NCBI RefSeq assembly: GCF_000023325.1
Contig: NC_012785.1
Location: 1,922,001-1,986,000 of the forward strand
Direction of reading: 5' to 3'
Length of the DNA stretch: 64,000 nt
Origin: Kosmotoga olearia TBF 19.5.1
GTDB taxonomy: Bacteria; Thermotogota; Thermotogae; Petrotogales; Kosmotogaceae
Part shown: piece after piece, positions 40,348 through 52,698 of the stretch
Layout of the letters: each line of letters starts with the position of its first letter
Numbering within the stretch: position 1 is the stretch's first letter
Notes under the pieces: model-generated
What the model saw: only the letters and a program-made list of their open reading frames with translations
The model's database searches: none
What the model was told of the DNA's origin: nothing
Program-made: the position numbers and the translations under genes

Positions 40348-41229
40348 TCAACGTGACTTTTTTGTGGAAGCGGAGAACAAGGCCACGGAAATGAAGGTAA
40401 CTATATACGGGATCGTTAGAAGGAGTTTCGGTGAGAATGTGGTAATAACCTGGAGTACGTTAGACAGTTCTGTCGCACCTATCATGATGATGGAAGCAGT
40501 CACGACGGGAAGAGGTTTTCCACGCCCGAGAAAAACAGCAACAAGAGCTATCCATCCCCTGCCGGCAGTCATGTTGCCAACAAAGGCTCCCAGCGGGAGA
40601 GAGAGGGAAGCGCCGGCGAGCCCGAAGAAAATTCCGGCGATAGTATAAGCTATGAGACGGGTTCGTACGATATTTATTCCAGAAGCGTAAGCGGTTTCTT
40701 CGTTCATTCCCACAGCCTGAATTCTAAGCCCTATCTTGGTCTTGTGAACTAAAAAATATACGATTGGAATCGAGATTATGGCAAGGTAATTGAGGATATT
40801 CAAATTGTTGAAAATTTCTCCCAGAGGTCCGAATTTGTCCAATATTCCGAAAGAGATTTGTCCGAGTTTCGGTATATTCAAAGGAGCAATGGTTCCTTTG
40901 CTGTGAAAGATTTCGACTGATAGGAAAACGGTTAATCCGGAAGCGAATATGTTGGTTGCCAACCCGACGATGAAAAGATTGGCTTTTAGTTTTTCAGTCA
41001 GGAAGATGGTTAAAAAGCCTAAAGAAATGGCTGACGCTACTGCAGATAATGTGCCAATCAGGAGGCGTTCGGAGATATAGGTCATCATAAAGCTGAAGAA
41101 TGCGGAGAGAAGCATCATGCCCTCTATGCCTATGTTTAAGGCTCCTGATAATTCTGTAAATAGTCCTCCGAGCGCAGCAAAAAGGATAGGTGTTCCCGTG
41201 ATTATAAAACCGTGCAGAAATTCCGTCAT
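40348..41229 (-). CDS. ABC transporter permease, nucleoside/simple-sugar type (second permease)
   Basis: The 293-residue membrane protein has about 8 transmembrane helices and the BPD_transp_2 signature: LFTELSGALNIGIEGMMLLSAFFSF at the N-terminus and GRGWIALVAVFLGRGKPL near 230-250. It resembles the YufQ/NupQ partner permease for nucleosides. It overlaps the preceding permease by 4 nt (ATGA) and ends the three-gene unit. The binding protein gene usual for these systems is absent from the window. Confidence 0.88.
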   Translation of the reverse strand: MTEFLHGFIITGTPILFAALGGLFTELSGALNIGIEGMMLLSAFFSFMMTYISERLLIGTLSAVASAISLGFLTIFLTEKLKANLFIVGLATNIFASGLTVFLSVEIFHSKGTIAPLNIPKLGQISFGILDKFGPLGEIFNNLNILNYLAIISIPIVYFLVHKTKIGLRIQAVGMNEETAYASGINIVRTRLIAYTIAGIFFGLAGASLSLPLGAFVGNMTAGRGWIALVAVFLGRGKPLPVVTASIIMIGATELSNVLQVITTFSPKLLLTIPYIVTFISVALFSASTKKSR

Positions 41230-42263
41230 TTTTTCTCACGCCCTACTGTATATATTTCATAAAAGGCTCTGGCAGTTATGAAATAAAAAATTACCGATTG
41301 AACCACACGTGCAACTTCCGGTGTCAGGTCAGCTTGAAAGGAAGCTATTTGAGCTCCGGTGTCGAGATAAGCAAAGAATAAAGCTGAGGGAATGACAAGG
41401 AGAGGATTATTCCTGGCGATTAGAGAAACAGCTATGCCATTCCAGCCGTATCCTGCCGAAAACCCTCTTATTACCCTTCCCTGTATTCCTAGAACATCCA
41501 CTATTCCACCAATCCCGGCGAGTCCCCCGCTCAAAAACATTGAAATGATATAGATGCTTCCAATCTTTATTCCAAGGTATCTGGCAAATTCCGGATCTTT
41601 GCCGGTTATTCTAAGATCGTATCCCATTCTTGTATGATATATGAACCAATAAATCAATATAGCAAAAAACAGCCCTATGAAAAAGCCTGTATGGAAGTCA
41701 GAAGGTGGCATAACTTTACTCAGCATGTAGTTGTCAGGTACCTTTGGGGTAGCAGCAAGGCCGGAGTAAAAATCCTGAAAGGGTCCTTCGACGATATAGT
41801 CGATCAATATGATGATCGCATTACCAGCTAAGAGAGAGGTGATTAGTTCATTTGCTCCTCTGGAAGATTTTAGCCAACCTGAAACACCAGCTAAAAGTCC
41901 TGACACGAGGAAACTTGTAAGAAAGATCAAAGGAACTACTCCGAATGGGAAAGCCCCCCCGAGTCTGACGGCGATGAAGGTTCCTGCGAGGGCACCGAGA
42001 TAAACCTGACCTTCGACGCCGAGGTTGTATGTACCTGCTGAGAAGGCCAAGGATACCGCCAGCCCCGTAAAAATCAACGGTGTGGCACAGGCAAGCATAT
42101 TGAAAAAGAAGTACTTACTGGTAAAGGGACTTATGAAGAATGAAAATAATGATTCTGACGGGACATCGCTCGTCAGGAGTATAATTATTATTCCAGCAAT
42201 TATTGAGATTGATAGAACCGTTAAGGTGCCCAACAGGCTGGAAATTCTATCTCTTCTCTTCAA
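41226..42263 (-). CDS. ABC transporter permease, nucleoside/simple-sugar type (first permease)
   Basis: The 345-residue protein has about 9 transmembrane helices. It carries PLIFTGLAVSLAFSAGTYNLGVEGQVYLGA and GFSAGYGWNGIAVSLIARNNPL, hallmarks of the BPD_transp_2 family and similar to YufP/NupP. It starts at TTG 42263, overlapping the ATPase gene by 4 nt. With the second permease it should form the heterodimeric channel. Confidence 0.88.
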   Translation of the reverse strand: MKRRDRISSLLGTLTVLSISIIAGIIIILLTSDVPSESLFSFFISPFTSKYFFFNMLACATPLIFTGLAVSLAFSAGTYNLGVEGQVYLGALAGTFIAVRLGGAFPFGVVPLIFLTSFLVSGLLAGVSGWLKSSRGANELITSLLAGNAIIILIDYIVEGPFQDFYSGLAATPKVPDNYMLSKVMPPSDFHTGFFIGLFFAILIYWFIYHTRMGYDLRITGKDPEFARYLGIKIGSIYIISMFLSGGLAGIGGIVDVLGIQGRVIRGFSAGYGWNGIAVSLIARNNPLLVIPSALFFAYLDTGAQIASFQADLTPEVARVVQSVIFYFITARAFYEIYTVGREKK

Positions 42264-43798
42264 AATGTATCATCCTCCGGAAAATCGTTTCTTAGGCCTA
42301 ACATGTATTCGCCTATGAGTTGCTTGGTAAGGTTTGTATTTGGTTTGTTGAACACAATTTTACCTTTATACATTACGATTATTCGGTCGCTGATTTTTAA
42401 GATCTCATCGAGATCACTGGAGACGACGAGAACGAACTTTTCATTTTTTAGTTTGAGCAATTTAGAATGGACATATTGAGAAGCAGCGGTATCCAATCCC
42501 CGGGTAGGTTCTGAAACGATCAAAACGTCTGGGTTGAGTTCGAGTTCTCTTGCTATTATGATTTTCTGGATGTTTCCGCCTGAAAGGTATTTTATCGGGA
42601 GTTCAAGTTCAGTTACGTTGATCGAATAGGTTTTGATAACTTCTTTTGCCCATTCCCGGAGCTCATGGTAATTCAGTAAGAATCCTGGTTCTTCGGAGTT
42701 TCTCAGTTTGTGAGCAATCAGGTTTTCGAGTACACTGCATTGCAAGCAACTTCCCACTCTCGTTCTATCTGAAGGAATGTAAGCAATTCCCAGCTCTCTT
42801 AACTTCCTTGGGGAAAGTCCAGTGATGTTTTTCCCTTTGAAAAGTACTTTTCCGGAGGTTATTTCTGCCATTCCGAACAATGCATTAACAAACTCTTCCT
42901 GACCGTTTCCTGAAACACCGGTTAGTCCAATGAGTTCACCGGCATATCCTTCTATGGAAACATTTTTTACAACATTGCTACCGGTTCCCGGATTTTTAAC
43001 GCACAAGCCTTTTATTGAGAGAATAAGATTTTTTTCAGACTTCAACTCATGTTTCGTCTCTTTTGAAGAGGTGGTTCCTGACATGACAATGGAGATTTCC
43101 TTTTCGTTGAATTCTTTGTTATCAAATTTCCCGACAATACGTCCACGATTAAGAACGGTGATTTTGTCAGCGATTTCTTTAACTTCATTCAATTTATGAG
43201 TAACGAAAATAATAGTTTTTCCGGACGTTTTGAGTTCTCGCATGATTTTAAACAGACTTTCTACTTCTTGTTCCGTCAAAACCGCAGTTGGCTCATCGAG
43301 TATCAGAAGTTCGGCGTTTCTTACGAGAAGTTTTAGGAGCTCTACCTTTTGTTTTTCACCAACGGACAGTTGTGAGACACTGGAAAGCGGTTTGATGTCC
43401 AGATTGTACCGGCTGGAAATTTCTCTCACGATTTTTTCGGCTTTCCTACGGTCATAAATACCGAGCTTTCCAGGTTCTGTCCCCAGGAAGATGTTGTCGA
43501 CAACGGTTAAATCCTCTATCAGCATAAAATGCTGGTGCATCATCCCGATGCCATGCCTATAAGCGTCCAGCGACGACTTAAGCTGCAATTTCTTTCCTTT
43601 GAAAATTATCTCGCCTTCGTCCTTTCTTTCTAATCCAGCGATAATCTTCATTAGGGTCGTTTTCCCTGCGGCATTTTCTCCGATAACAGCGTGAATAGTC
43701 CCTTTTTTCACCTTAAGGGTGACTTTATCCAGGGCAAGGACTCCTGTGCTTTTGTAGAATTTGCTGATATTTTTTACTGTAAGTAAGGCACCTTCCAT
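42260..43798 (-). CDS. ABC transporter ATPase with two nucleotide-binding domains (nucleoside/simple-sugar type)
   Basis: With ATG 43798 (SD GGGAGAG 8 nt upstream) the protein is 512 residues; the frame opens at 43828. NBD1 has Walker A GENAAGKTTLMKI, signature LSVGEKQKVELLKLL and Walker B LLILDEPTAVLT. NBD2 has a degenerate Walker A (GVSGNGQEEFVNALFG), signature LSGGNIQKIIIAREL and VSEPTRGLD. The fused double-NBD layout with a weakened second site is that of RbsA/MglA/YufO. The operon order is ATPase, permease, permease. It begins about 110 nt after the rpoC terminator. Confidence 0.9.
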   Translation of the reverse strand: MEGALLTVKNISKFYKSTGVLALDKVTLKVKKGTIHAVIGENAAGKTTLMKIIAGLERKDEGEIIFKGKKLQLKSSLDAYRHGIGMMHQHFMLIEDLTVVDNIFLGTEPGKLGIYDRRKAEKIVREISSRYNLDIKPLSSVSQLSVGEKQKVELLKLLVRNAELLILDEPTAVLTEQEVESLFKIMRELKTSGKTIIFVTHKLNEVKEIADKITVLNRGRIVGKFDNKEFNEKEISIVMSGTTSSKETKHELKSEKNLILSIKGLCVKNPGTGSNVVKNVSIEGYAGELIGLTGVSGNGQEEFVNALFGMAEITSGKVLFKGKNITGLSPRKLRELGIAYIPSDRTRVGSCLQCSVLENLIAHKLRNSEEPGFLLNYHELREWAKEVIKTYSINVTELELPIKYLSGGNIQKIIIARELELNPDVLIVSEPTRGLDTAASQYVHSKLLKLKNEKFVLVVSSDLDEILKISDRIIVMYKGKIVFNKPNTNLTKQLIGEYMLGLRNDFPEDDTF

Positions 43799-43904
43799 AG
43801 AATTCACTCTCCCTGAATATCCTATCACATCACCCGTGCGATGATTTTTTCCAAAAACGCAAACATCGTGATATTAGAAGAATTGATAAGAATTTTTTTT
43901 GTGA

Positions 43905-43940
43905 AATAAAAAAGCGGGGAGAAAAGCTCCCCGCTTTTAG
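43905..43940 (-). terminator. Terminator of the rpoBC operon
   Basis: AAAGCGGGGAG (43911-43921) and CTCCCCGCTTT (43927-43937) form a perfect 11-bp stem. On the minus strand it continues into a T-run and lies 15 nt after the rpoC stop. Confidence 0.93.
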
Positions 43941-43954
43941 TTTTGTTGAGGTGA

Positions 43955-46900
43955 TTATCCGACATCTTTTGCTTCTTCGGTTACTTCTCTTGCTTCTTCG
44001 ATCTGGATGTTCGCGTACATATCCAGGCCTGTTCCAGCAGGTATGAGTTGCCCTACGATGACGTTTTCTTTTAAGCCGAGTAGATAGTCCACTTTTCCTT
44101 CCACAGAGGCCTCCGTGAGAACCTGCGGTGTCTGCTGGAACGATGCAGCGGATAACCAACCGTGGCTTTCGAGAGATGCCTTGGTTATTCTCAGCAGTCT
44201 GCGCCTGTATTTTATGGTTTCTTTCGGGTTTATCTGTATCGTTTTCTGTGGTATGACCAGTTCCGGGTCTATCTCTTCCAGAAGCTTCTGGTATTCGTCT
44301 TCAGTTACATCGTATATTGTTATTTCTTTGATACCCGTTTCTATTATTTTGTTCATGAGTTCTTCTGTTATGGGTTCTCCTTCAACGGCTATCTTTGTAA
44401 CGTTTCCTTCTTCATCTTCGTCTAGAATCCTTCTGGCGAGCCTTCTGCCTATTACATATTCGCGGTTTTCCTCGACCTTCTTGTTGTCTTCCAGAATTTC
44501 GCGATTTATCTTTTTGACGTCCTGCAAGCTCAGAAGATCGCCTGGCAGATAGTCCGTGCTTCCGGGATCAACGACTTCCACCATTGATAGCATCTGGCGA
44601 ATTATTAGCTCGAAGTGCTTGTCGTGTATTTCAACACCCTGCTCTGCGTAAACACGCTTGGTTTCCATGAGCAGGTACATGGCCGTTGGTATGACTCCGA
44701 GCTTTTCCATAAGTTTTCTTGGTCTTATTGTTCCTGTTGTAAGGGATTCACCTTTCAGTACCTTGTCTCCTACTTCGACCCTTGGCTTTATGACAGTGGA
44801 TAGATCATGCTCCTTTATTTTCCCTTCCAGTGTTTCGATGTAGATCTTCTTTCTGCCCTTTTCGTCTGTTGCTATATCTTTGACAATTCCTTCTTCTTCA
44901 GCGAAGAGTGCTTCAGGATCCTTGAGTTTTTTACGTGCTTCGAACAGTTCTTCAGCTCTTGGAAGACCGCGTGTTATGTCAGCACCGGTAGCGATACCGC
45001 CGGTGTGGAAAGTTCTCATTGTCAGCTGGGTTCCTGGTTCACCGATCGACTGTGCTGCAACGATTCCAACGGCCTCTCCGACATTTACGATTTCGTGGTT
45101 GGAAAGGTCCATACCGTAACACATGGCACAGACACCGTGATCGGCATCACAGGTGAGTACTGACCTTATTTTTATAACTGGCCTGACTTCAACGGATGTG
45201 AAACCGTTGTCTACAAGTTTCTTTGCCGTGACAACATCTATCTTTTCCTGGTATTTTACGAGTACCGTACCGTTCTTATCCCTGAATTTTGGTCCTACAT
45301 AGACTTTTCCAACGGCTGGATAGATGTCGAGCATTACTTCGCCAACTTCCAGTGTTTTGAGTTCGTGGAGTATGTCGCTTGTAAGCTGTGTTCCAGCTTT
45401 GAATTCTTTGTCTCCTATTTCTACATCTTCAGCCAATTCGGCGTAATAACCGAAATGCCCAACTTCGTTGAGATTTACTTTTTCTGTCTTTTTAACGGGA
45501 ATAGTTTTTCTGAAACTCGCTACGAATTTGGCGTCTTCATCGCGTATCATTGTGTCTCGGATGTATTCTTTGCCGGAAACAGGGTTTTTAAGGACTTCGT
45601 TTGTTTCGGGATCGATGACGTCTTCAGCGAGGACACGGCCGAAGATGAAGTCCTCTAGCTTTTCTATGGTCACATCGTCAGCCATCATTTCGAAGGCTTC
45701 TATACCATTGCTGGTTCCACAATCCGGGGTTGTGATGGTAACACCCTGTGCTACGTCAACCAACCTTCTTGTCAGGTATCCGGCAAAGGAGGTTCTCAAA
45801 GCTGTATCTGCTGATCCCTTTCTTGCACCGTGCGTTGAGGTGAAGAATTCAAGTTCTGTAAGTCCATCACGGAAGTTGGAGATAATAGGTACTTCGATTG
45901 TTTTACCGGATGGATCTGCCATGAGACCTCTCATACCGGCGAGCTGCTTCAGCTGGTCAATGTTACCCCTGGCCCCGGAATCAACCATCATGAAGACAGG
46001 GTTGAATGGGTATTTCTTGAATTCATCGAAGGTTTTGCGCATCAGTTCTTCTGTGGTTTTTTCCCAGATCTTTATGATTTCCTGTGATCTGTCGAGTTCG
46101 TTAAGGAACCCTTTCCGGTAAAGGTCTTCGATTTTATCAACTTTCTTTCTGGCCTCTTCTATTATCTTGTCTTTTTCCGGATAGATGACGATGTCCCTTA
46201 TGGATATCGTAAGACCACTGATGGTTGCGTAATGGAAGCCGAGTCTCATCATATCGTCGAGAAGATCGGCTGTTCTGTCTATACCGTACTCCTGGAAACA
46301 CCTGTAAATCAAGTTTTTAATAGCCTTTTTGCCAAAGGTCGTGGAGTAATCTTTCAGGTCCTCAGGGAGTATCGCATTGAATATGATCCTTCCCACGGTG
46401 GTGAGGGTCAGATCACCCTTGTTTTCGTCGAGTTTAACGAGTATGGGTTCGTGCAGCTTTATGATTCCGATATCATATGCGAGTAACGCTTCGGCCTCTG
46501 AAGAGAATTTCCAGTTTATCTTTTCAAGGGCTTTTTCCCTTACACGTCTTCTGAGCTCAACGCCATCGATTCCCTGAGATTTTAGTTCTTCCTGGTATTT
46601 GTTCAACTTCTCCTCGAAAACCTTGTATTCGTGATCAACTGTGGTGAGGTAGTACACACCAACTATGATATCTTTTCCAGGCATTGAGATGGGTTTGCCG
46701 TTAGCAGGTGATATGACGTTGTACCTGCTGAGCATAAGAAATTTCGCTTCAGCCTGCGCTGCAGCAGATAGCGGAACATGAACAGCCATCTGGTCTCCGT
46801 CAAAGTCTGCGTTGAAAGGAGCACAAACCAGCGGATGGAGCTGTATGGCGTTACCTTCAACGAGCCTGGGTATAAACGCCTGAATGGATATTCTGTGCAG

Positions 46901-48637
46901 TGTTGGGGCCCTGTTCAGCAGAACAGGGTGCCCTTTTATAACGTCTTCGAGTACTTCCCAGGCTTCGGGCATTTCCTTTTCTATGATTGTCTTCTTTAGT
47001 TTTCTTGCGGTCTTGCTTGATTCACTTCCATGAAGCAATTTACCGAGAACGAAGGGCTTAAAGAGTTCCATGGCCATTCGTTTCGGGATACCACATTCGT
47101 GGATTTTGAGATCAGGTCCGACAACGATAACCGCACGGCCGGAGTAGTCCACACGCTTACCGAGCAGGTTTCTTCTGAACCTACCTTTTTTACCCTTCAC
47201 GAGATCGGTAAGGGATTTCAACGGACGGCCGGATTTATCTGTAACTGCTTTTCCAACACGGCCGTTGTATATAAGGGAATCAACAGCTTCCTGAAGCATC
47301 CTCTTTTCATTTCTGACGATTATGTCGGGAGCACCGATACTGAGGAGCTTTGCGAGACGGTTGTTTCTGTTGATTACCCTTCTGTAAAGATCGTTCAAAT
47401 CGGTTGTAGCGAAACGTCCACCTTCAATCTGGATCATTGGCCTAAGTTCAGGTGGTATGACGGGTAACGCCTCGAGAACGATCCATTCAGGTTTGTTCCC
47501 GGATTTCAGGAAATCTTTTACGAATTTGAGCCTTCTGAGAAGTTTCAAGGCTCTAGCACTGCTCTTGGGGATACCCTTCAGCTCGTGCTCTATCTGGATC
47601 TTAAGTTCTTCAAGGTCAAGGCTTCGCAACAGCTTCTGGATAGCCAGAGCGCCGTAATCACATTCAATTTTCCCGGGATAGATTTCTTTGTATGCGTCGT
47701 ATTCGTTTTCAATTATGATGTCTCCAACTTTAAGCCCTGTTTCCTTGGAAACGTCTTCGTCTATTTTGGTTACGATAACAATCGGCCTGTCGCTTTCCGT
47801 GTCTGTTTCACTTTCGAACTTACCCGGGTAGTATTCTTCGAAGATCTTAAATTCCTTTTCAGAGAGCACCTCGTCTTCAAACAGGAACCTGTCTGCAAGG
47901 GTATCGCCCTGTCTTACTTCGTCGCCGTCCTGAACGTAAATCAAGCCACCTTCGAAGATGGGGTACTTTTTGGTTATTCCATTTTCTCCTTCAATGATAA
48001 TCCAGTTCAGTTCACGTTCAGTGTTCCCGGTGCCGTTTTCAATCTTTACTTTACCGTCGATCTCTGCGATGACAGGGCCACGTGGAGAACGGATCTTGTA
48101 ACCCTGTTCAACGTCAAAATCCCATTTCTTTGAGTATATGTCATATTCTGTCTGGTAGAGTGTTTGACCGGGGAAAAAGTCGGTTCCCTTGGGGTCTGTG
48201 ACGACGTAGAGTTTTTCAATTACGCGTTTTGAGCCGTAGTAAATGATGTTTTCAAGATCCTTTGATGGAATGTTTAAAAGCGATGCGAGAATACTTGGGG
48301 CACTCTTGAGATACCAGACGTGAACAACTGGTGCTGCGAGCTCAATATGGCCGATTCTTCTTCGTCGAGCTTCTTTGGACTCCACCCTTACACCACAGCG
48401 TTCACAAATTGTGCCCTCGTATTTTTTTCCTTTGTATTTACCGCAGGCACACTCGTAATCTTTGGTTGGCCCAAAGATCTTTTCACAGAACAAGCCATCT
48501 CTTTCAGGCTTGAAGGTTCTGTAATTTATGGTCTCAGGTTTCTTTACTTCCCCACTTGACCATGAACGTATTCTCTCCGGAGAAGCGATTTTAATCTGTA
48601 CAGTAGAGATTTTCCTGTTAAATGTACTTATAGCCAT
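43955..48637 (-). CDS. rpoC: DNA-directed RNA polymerase subunit beta'
   Basis: The 1,560-residue protein begins [26 protein letters not shown]. It has the N-terminal zinc finger ([20 protein letters not shown]), the catalytic NADFDGDQM motif ([19 protein letters not shown] region), bridge-helix and trigger-loop regions ([20 protein letters not shown] type; [16 protein letters not shown]) and the second zinc site ([13 protein letters not shown]). An insertion at about residues 150-340 ([19 protein letters not shown]... [17 protein letters not shown]) carries sandwich-barrel-hybrid-like repeats found in Thermotogota beta'. It forms the RNAP active site with beta. It is 24 nt downstream of rpoB. 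Confidence 0.98.
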   Translation of the reverse strand: MAISTFNRKISTVQIKIASPERIRSWSSGEVKKPETINYRTFKPERDGLFCEKIFGPTKDYECACGKYKGKKYEGTICERCGVRVESKEARRRRIGHIELAAPVVHVWYLKSAPSILASLLNIPSKDLENIIYYGSKRVIEKLYVVTDPKGTDFFPGQTLYQTEYDIYSKKWDFDVEQGYKIRSPRGPVIAEIDGKVKIENGTGNTERELNWIIIEGENGITKKYPIFEGGLIYVQDGDEVRQGDTLADRFLFEDEVLSEKEFKIFEEYYPGKFESETDTESDRPIVIVTKIDEDVSKETGLKVGDIIIENEYDAYKEIYPGKIECDYGALAIQKLLRSLDLEELKIQIEHELKGIPKSSARALKLLRRLKFVKDFLKSGNKPEWIVLEALPVIPPELRPMIQIEGGRFATTDLNDLYRRVINRNNRLAKLLSIGAPDIIVRNEKRMLQEAVDSLIYNGRVGKAVTDKSGRPLKSLTDLVKGKKGRFRRNLLGKRVDYSGRAVIVVGPDLKIHECGIPKRMAMELFKPFVLGKLLHGSESSKTARKLKKTIIEKEMPEAWEVLEDVIKGHPVLLNRAPTLHRISIQAFIPRLVEGNAIQLHPLVCAPFNADFDGDQMAVHVPLSAAAQAEAKFLMLSRYNVISPANGKPISMPGKDIIVGVYYLTTVDHEYKVFEEKLNKYQEELKSQGIDGVELRRRVREKALEKINWKFSSEAEALLAYDIGIIKLHEPILVKLDENKGDLTLTTVGRIIFNAILPEDLKDYSTTFGKKAIKNLIYRCFQEYGIDRTADLLDDMMRLGFHYATISGLTISIRDIVIYPEKDKIIEEARKKVDKIEDLYRKGFLNELDRSQEIIKIWEKTTEELMRKTFDEFKKYPFNPVFMMVDSGARGNIDQLKQLAGMRGLMADPSGKTIEVPIISNFRDGLTELEFFTSTHGARKGSADTALRTSFAGYLTRRLVDVAQGVTITTPDCGTSNGIEAFEMMADDVTIEKLEDFIFGRVLAEDVIDPETNEVLKNPVSGKEYIRDTMIRDEDAKFVASFRKTIPVKKTEKVNLNEVGHFGYYAELAEDVEIGDKEFKAGTQLTSDILHELKTLEVGEVMLDIYPAVGKVYVGPKFRDKNGTVLVKYQEKIDVVTAKKLVDNGFTSVEVRPVIKIRSVLTCDADHGVCAMCYGMDLSNHEIVNVGEAVGIVAAQSIGEPGTQLTMRTFHTGGIATGADITRGLPRAEELFEARKKLKDPEALFAEEEGIVKDIATDEKGRKKIYIETLEGKIKEHDLSTVIKPRVEVGDKVLKGESLTTGTIRPRKLMEKLGVIPTAMYLLMETKRVYAEQGVEIHDKHFELIIRQMLSMVEVVDPGSTDYLPGDLLSLQDVKKINREILEDNKKVEENREYVIGRRLARRILDEDEEGNVTKIAVEGEPITEELMNKIIETGIKEITIYDVTEDEYQKLLEEIDPELVIPQKTIQINPKETIKYRRRLLRITKASLESHGWLSAASFQQTPQVLTEASVEGKVDYLLGLKENVIVGQLIPAGTGLDMYANIQIEEAREVTEEAKDVG

Positions 48638-48661
48638 TCTTTTCCCTCCTTGAGGGATTTT

Positions 48662-51600
48662 TTATAATTTGTCAACATCAAGTTCGTTACCGTTCTGATC
48701 GTAAACCCTTATATCCAATGCCAATCCCTGAAGTTCCTTTATGAGAACTTTGAAACTCTCCGGGATACCGGGCCCCGGAACGTTTAAGCCCTTCAGGATG
48801 GCTTTGTAAACCTCGTTTCTTCCTTTTATGTCGTCGGATTTTACTGTAAGGACCTCGTTTAGGGTGTGTGCAGCGCCATGAGCTTCAAGTGCCCAGACTT
48901 CCATTTCACCAAATCGCTGACCACCAAAGTGGGCTTTTCCTCCAAGAGGCTGCTGGTGAATCAGGGAGTATGGACCGGTGGATCTGGCATGGATCTTGTC
49001 CTTTGCTATGTGAACAAGTTTAAGCATGTACATTACACCGACAACAACAGGGTAATCGAAAGGAAGCCCACTCCTACCATCTCTAAGTAGGACTTTACCG
49101 TTCTTCTCTTTCTTGGAGTCGCCAACATCTATACCGGCAGCTTTTCTTGCTTTGTAAAGTTCTTCCATTATTTCGTCTTCTTTTGCACCGTCAAATATTG
49201 GTGTGGCGAAATATCTGTTGGTTAATTGCCCTAACCATCCGAGGTGAGTTTCAAGAACCTGTCCAACGTTCATACGTGATGGAACACCAAGAGGGGACAA
49301 AACTATCTGTACCGGTGTTCCATCTGGAAGGAACGGCATATCTTCCTTTGGTATGATGTTCGAAACAACACCTTTATTACCGTGACGTCCGGCGAGTTTA
49401 TCCCCAACATCGAGGGGTTTTCGGCAGGCGACATAGACCTTAACGAGTTTGTTCACACCGGAACCGAGTTCGGAAATCTCCTCTTTATCGAAAACCTTGA
49501 CATCAATTACTCTCCCCTCAACTCCGTGGGGGACTCTTAGTGATGTGTCTTTTACGTCTCTACCTCTGTCGCCAAAGACTGAACGGATTATCTTTTCTTC
49601 AGGTGTTGTGTCGGATTCACCCTTGGGTGTGACTTTACCGACCAATATATCTCCAGAACTCACATAGGCTCCAACCCTGACGATTCCATTTTCATCAAGA
49701 TTCTTAAGCAGTTCTTTGGAGACGTTTGGAATATCAGCTGTGATTTCTTCTGGACCAAGTTGAGTATCTCTTGCTACGGTTTCGTACATCTCTATGTGTA
49801 TGGTTGTGAAGGTTTCTTCTTCGAGTAGCTCTTGACTCACGAGTATGGCATCTTCGAAGTTGTAACCTTCCCATGGTAGGAATGCGACAAAGATGTTTTT
49901 ACCAAGAGCAAGCTCTCCCATGTCAGTGGAAGGACCATCAGCGATTGGATCACCTTTTTCGACAGTTTCACCCTGGGAGACAATAGGTCTTTGATTTATT
50001 GTGGTATCCTGGTTGGTTCTGATGAATTTGTGCAAAGTATAGACGTCCTGAATGGGTTCGCCACTTTCAGAAAGAATTGGGTTGCCATCTTCGTCGATTC
50101 TTTCGATGATGATCTTTCGCGAATCGACTTTCTTGACAATTCCCCTGTGCTTGGCCAGAACAACGTATCCAGAATCTCTAGCGGCAATAGCCTCAACTCC
50201 TGTACCAACAATAGGAGCTTCGGGTTTTATAACGGGAACGGCCTGGCGTTGCATGTTGGAACCCATCAGAGCACGGTTAGCGTCATCGTGTTCCAGGAAC
50301 GGGATAAGAGATGTCGAAACGCTGACGATTTGCTTTGGAGAAATTGCCATCAGGTCAACTTTTTCTTTTTCAACGTATTTTATTTCGCCTGCGTGCCTTA
50401 CTTCAACGACACTCTCGACAATGTTTCCGTTATCATCGACTTCGATTGTTGATTGGGCAATATTGTAAAGTTCTTCTTCGTCTGCTGCAAGATAGACTAT
50501 TTCATCTGTGACCTTACCATTTTTGACTTTCCTGTATGGAGTCAGCAAAAAGCCGTATTTATCTATTGTTGCATAGGTAGAAAGAGAAGTCATGAGACCT
50601 ATATTGGCACCTTCAGGTGTTTCTATTGGACACATTCTACCATAGTGTGAATGATGAACGTCGCGGACTTCAAATCTTGCATGTTCTCTTTTAAGGCCAC
50701 CAGGTCCGATAGCAGATAATCTTCTCTTATGAGTCAACTCCGCCAGTGGGTTGACCTGATCCATAAATTGCGACAACTGGCTGGTTGCAAAGAATTGATG
50801 CAGAGTGGTCATAAGGGTTCTAACATTAACGAGATTCTGAACGGTGACCTTATCGAATGACGTGTAAATGGTGAGCTTTTCTTCTAAAAGCTTATGTATT
50901 TTGACAAAGGCTTTTTCGAATTCATTTTGCATTAATTCGCCGACCGTTCTGACTCGTTTGTTCCCAAGATGATCTTTTGTATCCAGCAATTCTGGATGAC
51001 TTTCCAGCTGGGCCAAATGTCTGGCCGCTAGAACTATATCAAGTTCGGTCAGAACGGTAGATTCTTCGGCGTATTCAATGTCTTCTGGAACTTCAGTCTT
51101 TTTAACCTCTTTAAGGTATTCTTTATAAACTTTCCTGAGTCTGGAGTTTATCTTGTGCCTTCCAACCTCAGAAAAATCAAATCTATCAGGACTGAAGTAC
51201 AGGTTGTGGAGATAGTTCTTTGCGGCGTTGATTCTGGGGATTTCCCCGGGCCTGAGTTTTCTGAATATCTCTATGTACGCGTCTTCAGATTTAATATTCT
51301 CACCGTAAGTTCTGTGGAAAGCTTTAAGGGTACTCATTGCTATTGGCATTGGAAGTTTGATAACGTCAACATCGGATTCAGCGATTTTTTTTGCCAGAGC
51401 TTCGGTGAGCACTGCGCCTCTTTCTGCTATCAGTTCGTTTCTTGTTTTGACGTCGCTGAGGATAATGCTTCCTACGTGTTCAAGCAAAACATATTCATCG
51501 TTGGCATCTACATCATGAACGAATAGGTCAAGAAGTTCGAGGTCATCTTCGTAACCAAGCGTTTTGAGAAGAAGGAAAAGGTTCATTTTTCTTCTTCTGT

Positions 51601-52186
51601 CAATCCTTACCTGAAGTACTTTCTTATTTGGGTTCAAAAGGATTTCAAGCCAGGCACCTTTTACCGGGAGGAAATGAGCAACGAGAATTGGCAAGGAGCC
51701 TGAAGAGGCTTTTGTTGGTTCATCTACAAAGTAAACCCCCGGCGATCTAACCAGCTGGTTTACAATGACTCTTTCCGCTCCGTTGATAATGAAAGATGCG
51801 TTGTCCGTCATATAAGGAAGGTAACCGAAGAAGGCTTCTTCTTCCTTGATTTCTCCACTGTAAAGATCAGTTATTCTGACGGTGACATACAGTGGAACGG
51901 AGTAGGTAAGACCTTTGTCTTTACACTCCTGAATGTTGTACTTTGGGTTACCAATTCTTGTGCGGACGAACTCCAGTGAGAATCCCTTTTCATTCTTTCG
52001 TGAATCTGGGCGTTGAATTTGTGATTTGATAGGAGAGTACTTCTTCAAAACATCCAGAAGTCCTTCTTCAAGGAACCACTTGAAGGACTTGAGCTGAATT
52101 TCAATGAGATTGGGAATCTCAAGAGGTTCGATAACTTTCCCGAAGACCCAACGTTCTCTTTTACCAAACATGGCCTTTCTCATCAC
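48662..52186 (-). CDS. rpoB: DNA-directed RNA polymerase subunit beta
   Basis: The 1,174-residue protein has the canonical beta regions: the rifampicin cluster ([30 protein letters not shown]), [41 protein letters not shown], and the C-terminal switch/clamp segment ([41 protein letters not shown]). The rifampicin pocket residues visible are wild-type-like (Q, D, H, R, S). Length is normal for the phylum. It is separated from rplL by about 100 nt holding a hairpin. Confidence 0.98.
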   Translation of the reverse strand: MMRKAMFGKRERWVFGKVIEPLEIPNLIEIQLKSFKWFLEEGLLDVLKKYSPIKSQIQRPDSRKNEKGFSLEFVRTRIGNPKYNIQECKDKGLTYSVPLYVTVRITDLYSGEIKEEEAFFGYLPYMTDNASFIINGAERVIVNQLVRSPGVYFVDEPTKASSGSLPILVAHFLPVKGAWLEILLNPNKKVLQVRIDRRRKMNLFLLLKTLGYEDDLELLDLFVHDVDANDEYVLLEHVGSIILSDVKTRNELIAERGAVLTEALAKKIAESDVDVIKLPMPIAMSTLKAFHRTYGENIKSEDAYIEIFRKLRPGEIPRINAAKNYLHNLYFSPDRFDFSEVGRHKINSRLRKVYKEYLKEVKKTEVPEDIEYAEESTVLTELDIVLAARHLAQLESHPELLDTKDHLGNKRVRTVGELMQNEFEKAFVKIHKLLEEKLTIYTSFDKVTVQNLVNVRTLMTTLHQFFATSQLSQFMDQVNPLAELTHKRRLSAIGPGGLKREHARFEVRDVHHSHYGRMCPIETPEGANIGLMTSLSTYATIDKYGFLLTPYRKVKNGKVTDEIVYLAADEEELYNIAQSTIEVDDNGNIVESVVEVRHAGEIKYVEKEKVDLMAISPKQIVSVSTSLIPFLEHDDANRALMGSNMQRQAVPVIKPEAPIVGTGVEAIAARDSGYVVLAKHRGIVKKVDSRKIIIERIDEDGNPILSESGEPIQDVYTLHKFIRTNQDTTINQRPIVSQGETVEKGDPIADGPSTDMGELALGKNIFVAFLPWEGYNFEDAILVSQELLEEETFTTIHIEMYETVARDTQLGPEEITADIPNVSKELLKNLDENGIVRVGAYVSSGDILVGKVTPKGESDTTPEEKIIRSVFGDRGRDVKDTSLRVPHGVEGRVIDVKVFDKEEISELGSGVNKLVKVYVACRKPLDVGDKLAGRHGNKGVVSNIIPKEDMPFLPDGTPVQIVLSPLGVPSRMNVGQVLETHLGWLGQLTNRYFATPIFDGAKEDEIMEELYKARKAAGIDVGDSKKEKNGKVLLRDGRSGLPFDYPVVVGVMYMLKLVHIAKDKIHARSTGPYSLIHQQPLGGKAHFGGQRFGEMEVWALEAHGAAHTLNEVLTVKSDDIKGRNEVYKAILKGLNVPGPGIPESFKVLIKELQGLALDIRVYDQNGNELDVDKL

Positions 52187-52216
52187 ATCACCTCTTGTTT
52201 ATCTAAGCACACTAAA

Positions 52217-52245
52217 CCCACATCAGGCATTTCACCTGATGCGGG
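52217..52245 (-). promoter_or_regulatory. Hairpin between rplL and rpoB
   Basis: On the minus strand CCCGCATCAGG and CCTGATGTGGG (approximate arms) pair around TGAAATG, with no T-run behind. It is probably a processing site or partial attenuator that sets the ratio of ribosomal protein to polymerase expression, as known in other bacteria for this interval. Confidence 0.55.
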
Positions 52246-52290
52246 CAATTAATAATTATAATCTTTGTGTGTAAAGGCTTGATTACCTAA

Positions 52291-52677
52291 TTACTTCAGC
52301 TCTACTTCAGCACCGGCTTCTTCGAGCTGTTTCTTGATCTCTTCGGCTTCGGACTTGGATATACCTTCCTTTATAATAGCGTCAGGGGAACCAGCCTTTT
52401 CGACGAGTTCCTTGGCTTCCTTAAGTCCGAGACCGGTAATGGCTCTTACGGCTTTAATAACTGCGATCTTCTTGTCGCCGAAGGACTTAAGAACAACGTT
52501 GAACTCTGTCTTTTCCTCTTCCTGAGCTGCCTGTCCACCAGCGGCTCCGGGCATGGCAGCAACAGCAACAGGCGCGGAAGCACTAACACCGAATTCCTCT
52601 TCAAGAGCCTTAACGAGCTCTGCGAGTTCAGCAACTGTCATTTCTTTAATAGCCTGAATAAGTTCTTCCTTCGTCAT
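52291..52677 (-). CDS. rplL: Ribosomal protein bL12 (L7/L12)
   Basis: The 128-residue stalk protein has an N-terminal dimerisation region ([21 protein letters not shown]), an Ala/Gly-rich hinge ([17 protein letters not shown]) and a C-terminal factor-binding domain ([34 protein letters not shown]). Four to six copies bind L10 and recruit translational GTPases. SD GGAGGTG precedes ATG 52677. It is co-transcribed with rplJ. Confidence 0.98.
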   Translation of the reverse strand: MTKEELIQAIKEMTVAELAELVKALEEEFGVSASAPVAVAAMPGAAGGQAAQEEEKTEFNVVLKSFGDKKIAVIKAVRAITGLGLKEAKELVEKAGSPDAIIKEGISKSEAEEIKKQLEEAGAEVELK

Positions 52678-52698
52678 TATAACACACCTCCATAAGAA

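Noticed and set aside
45468-46121. Long plus-strand open frames opposite rpoC and rpoB
   Set aside because: They are antisense shadows of strongly conserved coding sequence without SD or conserved domains.
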